A stretch of 6,057 bases of DNA from Pseudomonadota bacterium (GTDB lineage: Bacteria > Pseudomonadota > Alphaproteobacteria > Sphingomonadales > Sphingomonadaceae), in contig CANJKQ010000072.1 in NCBI GenBank assembly GCA_947474905.1, forward strand, positions 1 to 6,057. The letters are read 5' to 3'. Both the position numbers and the translations under genes were made by a program. How positions within the stretch are numbered: the first letter of the stretch is position 1; each line of letters starts with the position of its first letter. Under the pieces are notes generated by a model. It had not been told where the DNA came from. It did no database searches and was given only the letters and a program-made list of their open reading frames with translations. This document shows positions 4,941-6,057 of this stretch, piece after piece.

Positions 4941-4959
4941 TTGGTCCCACCAACTTGGT
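4941..4959. promoter_or_regulatory. Alternating TTGGT/ACCAA repeats upstream of the AraC gene
   Basis: TTGGT (4941-4945), ACCAA (4949-4953) and TTGGT (4955-4959) give two overlapping inverted repeats, 36 bp ahead of the AraC start. They could be an autoregulatory site, but the half-sites are only five bases long and may be chance. Confidence 0.25.
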
Positions 4960-4995
4960 TCAGAAGCCAAAACGTGCTAGCAGACATCCCATGGT

Positions 4996-5955
4996 ATGGG
5001 GGCATGCTCGGCGTTGGACGCAATAGACGATCGTTTTTTGCCTGTTAAGGCTGCACCGCTGGTCACCGCGTCCGCCATGGCGCGGTGGTGGGGTCGAGAG
5101 CCTGACGGCGTAATCGAGGACGCGCGCTGCGATCTTGGCGCGGCGTGCTTCCGTCTGGATGGCGAGCAGCCATTTATCGCCACCTGCGACCCTGATCCGG
5201 CCACGCACATCCTGAGCATCCACCTGCACGGCGCGCTGAGCAACAAGTTCTCGAGCGACGGCGTCGAATATTTCCGCGGCGCGCACCGGCAAGGCGATGT
5301 GGTACTGATCCCAGCCGGACAGCGGCCGGTTGCCGTTCTGCACGATGCTGGGGTGGCCGAGATTATGCACCTCTACATTCCCGACGCCATCGTGCGGCGT
5401 TGCGTGGGCGAAGCACGCGGCGGTGCTCCGACGTTCGAAATCAAGGACCATTTCGCGCGCGACGACGCGGACAGCTTGCGCGCTGCGCGCATCGTGCGTG
5501 AGGAGATGCGCACACCCGGCCTCGCTTCGGCGCTGCTGCTCGATTCCGTTGCGACGTCGCTTGCGGTCGGGATGGTGCGTAAATGGTCGAGCCTGGCCGA
5601 ATCGCCGCCGCCGCAAGCGGTCAAGGGCGGCCTTGCACCGTGGCAGGTGCGCCGGGTCCACACTATCATCCTAGATCGTCTAGCCGACGAGGTGCGTCTG
5701 GACGAGCTTGCAGGAGCTGTCGGCCTGTCGACCTTCCACTTCGCACGCGCGTTCAAGCAGTCAACGGGCATGCCGCCCCACCGCTTCCAGACCGTGGCGC
5801 GGCTCAACCGTGCGCGAGAGATGCTATCCCGCACCGGCCTTGGCGTGCTCCAGATTGCTCTCGCCGTTGGTTATGAGTCAGGGCAAGCACTCGCGCGCGC
5901 CTTCCGCCGCGAGTTCGGCTGCTCGCCCGCCGAATTCCGGCGCTCCGCAGGCTGA
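4996..5955 (+). CDS. AraC/XylS-family transcriptional regulator
   Basis: The 319-residue protein has an N-terminal ligand/dimerisation domain of beta-rich character (about residues 35-175, with LSIHLHGALSNKF at 73-85 and QGDVVLIPAG at 99-108). A proline-rich linker follows near 203-216, then a C-terminal double helix-turn-helix domain (about 218-317). The first helix-turn-helix is LDELAGAVGLSTFHFARAFK (235-254). The second includes VLQIALAVGYESGQALARAF (284-303) and ends in the family signature REFGCSPAEFRR (305-316). Family members usually activate catabolic, stress or efflux genes; no target operon is visible in the window. The ATG at 4996 has no good ribosome binding site, and other starts, for example ATG at 5077 (MARWWGRE), cannot be excluded. 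The gene is parallel to the TetR gene but separated by 362 bp and a terminator, so it is probably transcribed separately. The effector is unknown. Confidence 0.92.
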   Translation: MGACSALDAIDDRFLPVKAAPLVTASAMARWWGREPDGVIEDARCDLGAACFRLDGEQPFIATCDPDPATHILSIHLHGALSNKFSSDGVEYFRGAHRQGDVVLIPAGQRPVAVLHDAGVAEIMHLYIPDAIVRRCVGEARGGAPTFEIKDHFARDDADSLRAARIVREEMRTPGLASALLLDSVATSLAVGMVRKWSSLAESPPPQAVKGGLAPWQVRRVHTIILDRLADEVRLDELAGAVGLSTFHFARAFKQSTGMPPHRFQTVARLNRAREMLSRTGLGVLQIALAVGYESGQALARAFRREFGCSPAEFRRSAG

Positions 5956-5973
5956 CCGGCGAAAAGCGCCGCA

Positions 5974-6022
5974 GGCTCGGCGCCATCGGCGCAAGCCGGG
6001 TCCCGATGTCTAGCGACATTTT
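5974..6022 (+). terminator. Possible hairpins downstream of AraC gene
   Basis: Two structures follow the stop. One is a GC-rich stem, GGCTCGGCGCC (5974-5984) against GGCGCAAGCC (5988-5997), with a 3-base loop and one bulge/mismatch. The other is ATGTC-TAGC-GACAT (6006-6019) followed by TTT. The second has terminator form but only a five-base-pair stem, so support is weak. Confidence 0.3.
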
Positions 6023-6057
6023 GCGCTTGCGATGGGCCGGCCAAGCGACACCGAACA

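Larger units (their letters stand above)
4634..4995. other. Gene-poor interval between TetR and AraC genes
   Basis: Beyond the terminator near 4655, the small frame at 4702 and an alternating TTGGT/ACCAA cluster at 4941-4959, I see nothing I can support. A 90-codon frame at 4754-5026 is Arg/Ser-rich, has no ribosome binding site and overlaps the AraC start, so it is not called. No remnant of a known gene was recognised in any frame. Confidence 0.4.

Noticed and set aside
4754..5026. 90-codon plus-strand frame before the AraC gene
   Set aside because: Arg/Ser-rich, no Shine-Dalgarno, overlaps the AraC start by about 30 bases; no similarity recognised.
4960..5661. 233-codon minus-strand frame across the AraC gene
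   Set aside because: Antisense shadow of the AraC coding sequence, Arg/His-rich, no ribosome binding site or recognisable domain.
1..6057. CRISPR array, tRNA, rRNA, toxin-antitoxin pair, phage or defence system
   Set aside because: Searched by eye on both strands. There are no regularly spaced repeats, no tRNA-like cloverleaf with a recognisable T-loop, and no gene pair with toxin-antitoxin or defence signatures. The ParB-like protein alone does not make a defence system.

Overview
This window is GC-rich (roughly 60% by eye) and looks like a chromosomal or large-plasmid segment of an alphaproteobacterium. A sphingomonad (Sphingomonas, Sphingobium or Novosphingobium type) is my best guess, from the style of the proteins and the small helical hypothetical protein. 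That assignment is an inference from sequence character, not from any search. Coding density is high at both ends and low in the middle.

Layout. (1) 3-844, plus strand: the C-terminal STAS tail of a SulP-type anion transporter, cut by the window edge, overlapping by 4 bases (ATGA) a ParB-like protein of the ParBc_2 type. (2) 1026-2060, minus strand: an acetamidase/formamidase-family protein with a signal peptide and a very strong ribosome binding site. (3) 2188-2394, minus strand: a 68-residue helical hypothetical protein. Its start overlaps the end of a decayed IS66-family transposase fragment (2381-2755). (4) 2896-3207, plus strand: a promoter/operator-like region with three TGGAAA half-sites, followed by an 84-codon reading frame with one membrane segment. 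The 3' part of that frame looks degraded. (5) 3405-4633: a divergent pair, tautomerase on the minus strand and TetR-family regulator on the plus strand. Their 149-bp shared intergenic region holds three copies of a 12-bp near-palindrome, TKACGAYCGTMA. A 10-bp perfect hairpin follows the tautomerase and a hairpin with a T-run follows the TetR gene. (6) 4634-4995: a largely empty stretch with one 35-codon frame behind a strong Shine-Dalgarno sequence. (7) 4996-5955, plus strand: a complete AraC/XylS-family activator, then possible hairpins to the window end.

How the genes relate. The clearest functional unit is tautomerase plus TetR. The regulator probably represses the tautomerase and perhaps itself through the three operators, in response to an unknown, probably aromatic or electrophilic, compound. 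The SulP and ParB-like genes are probably translationally coupled. The AraC regulator's target is not visible here. The middle (about 2150-3440) reads as a scar region built from an IS66 remnant, a small orphan gene and a truncated membrane protein that kept its promoter. I found no CRISPR array, tRNA, rRNA, intact mobile element or clearly new multi-gene system.
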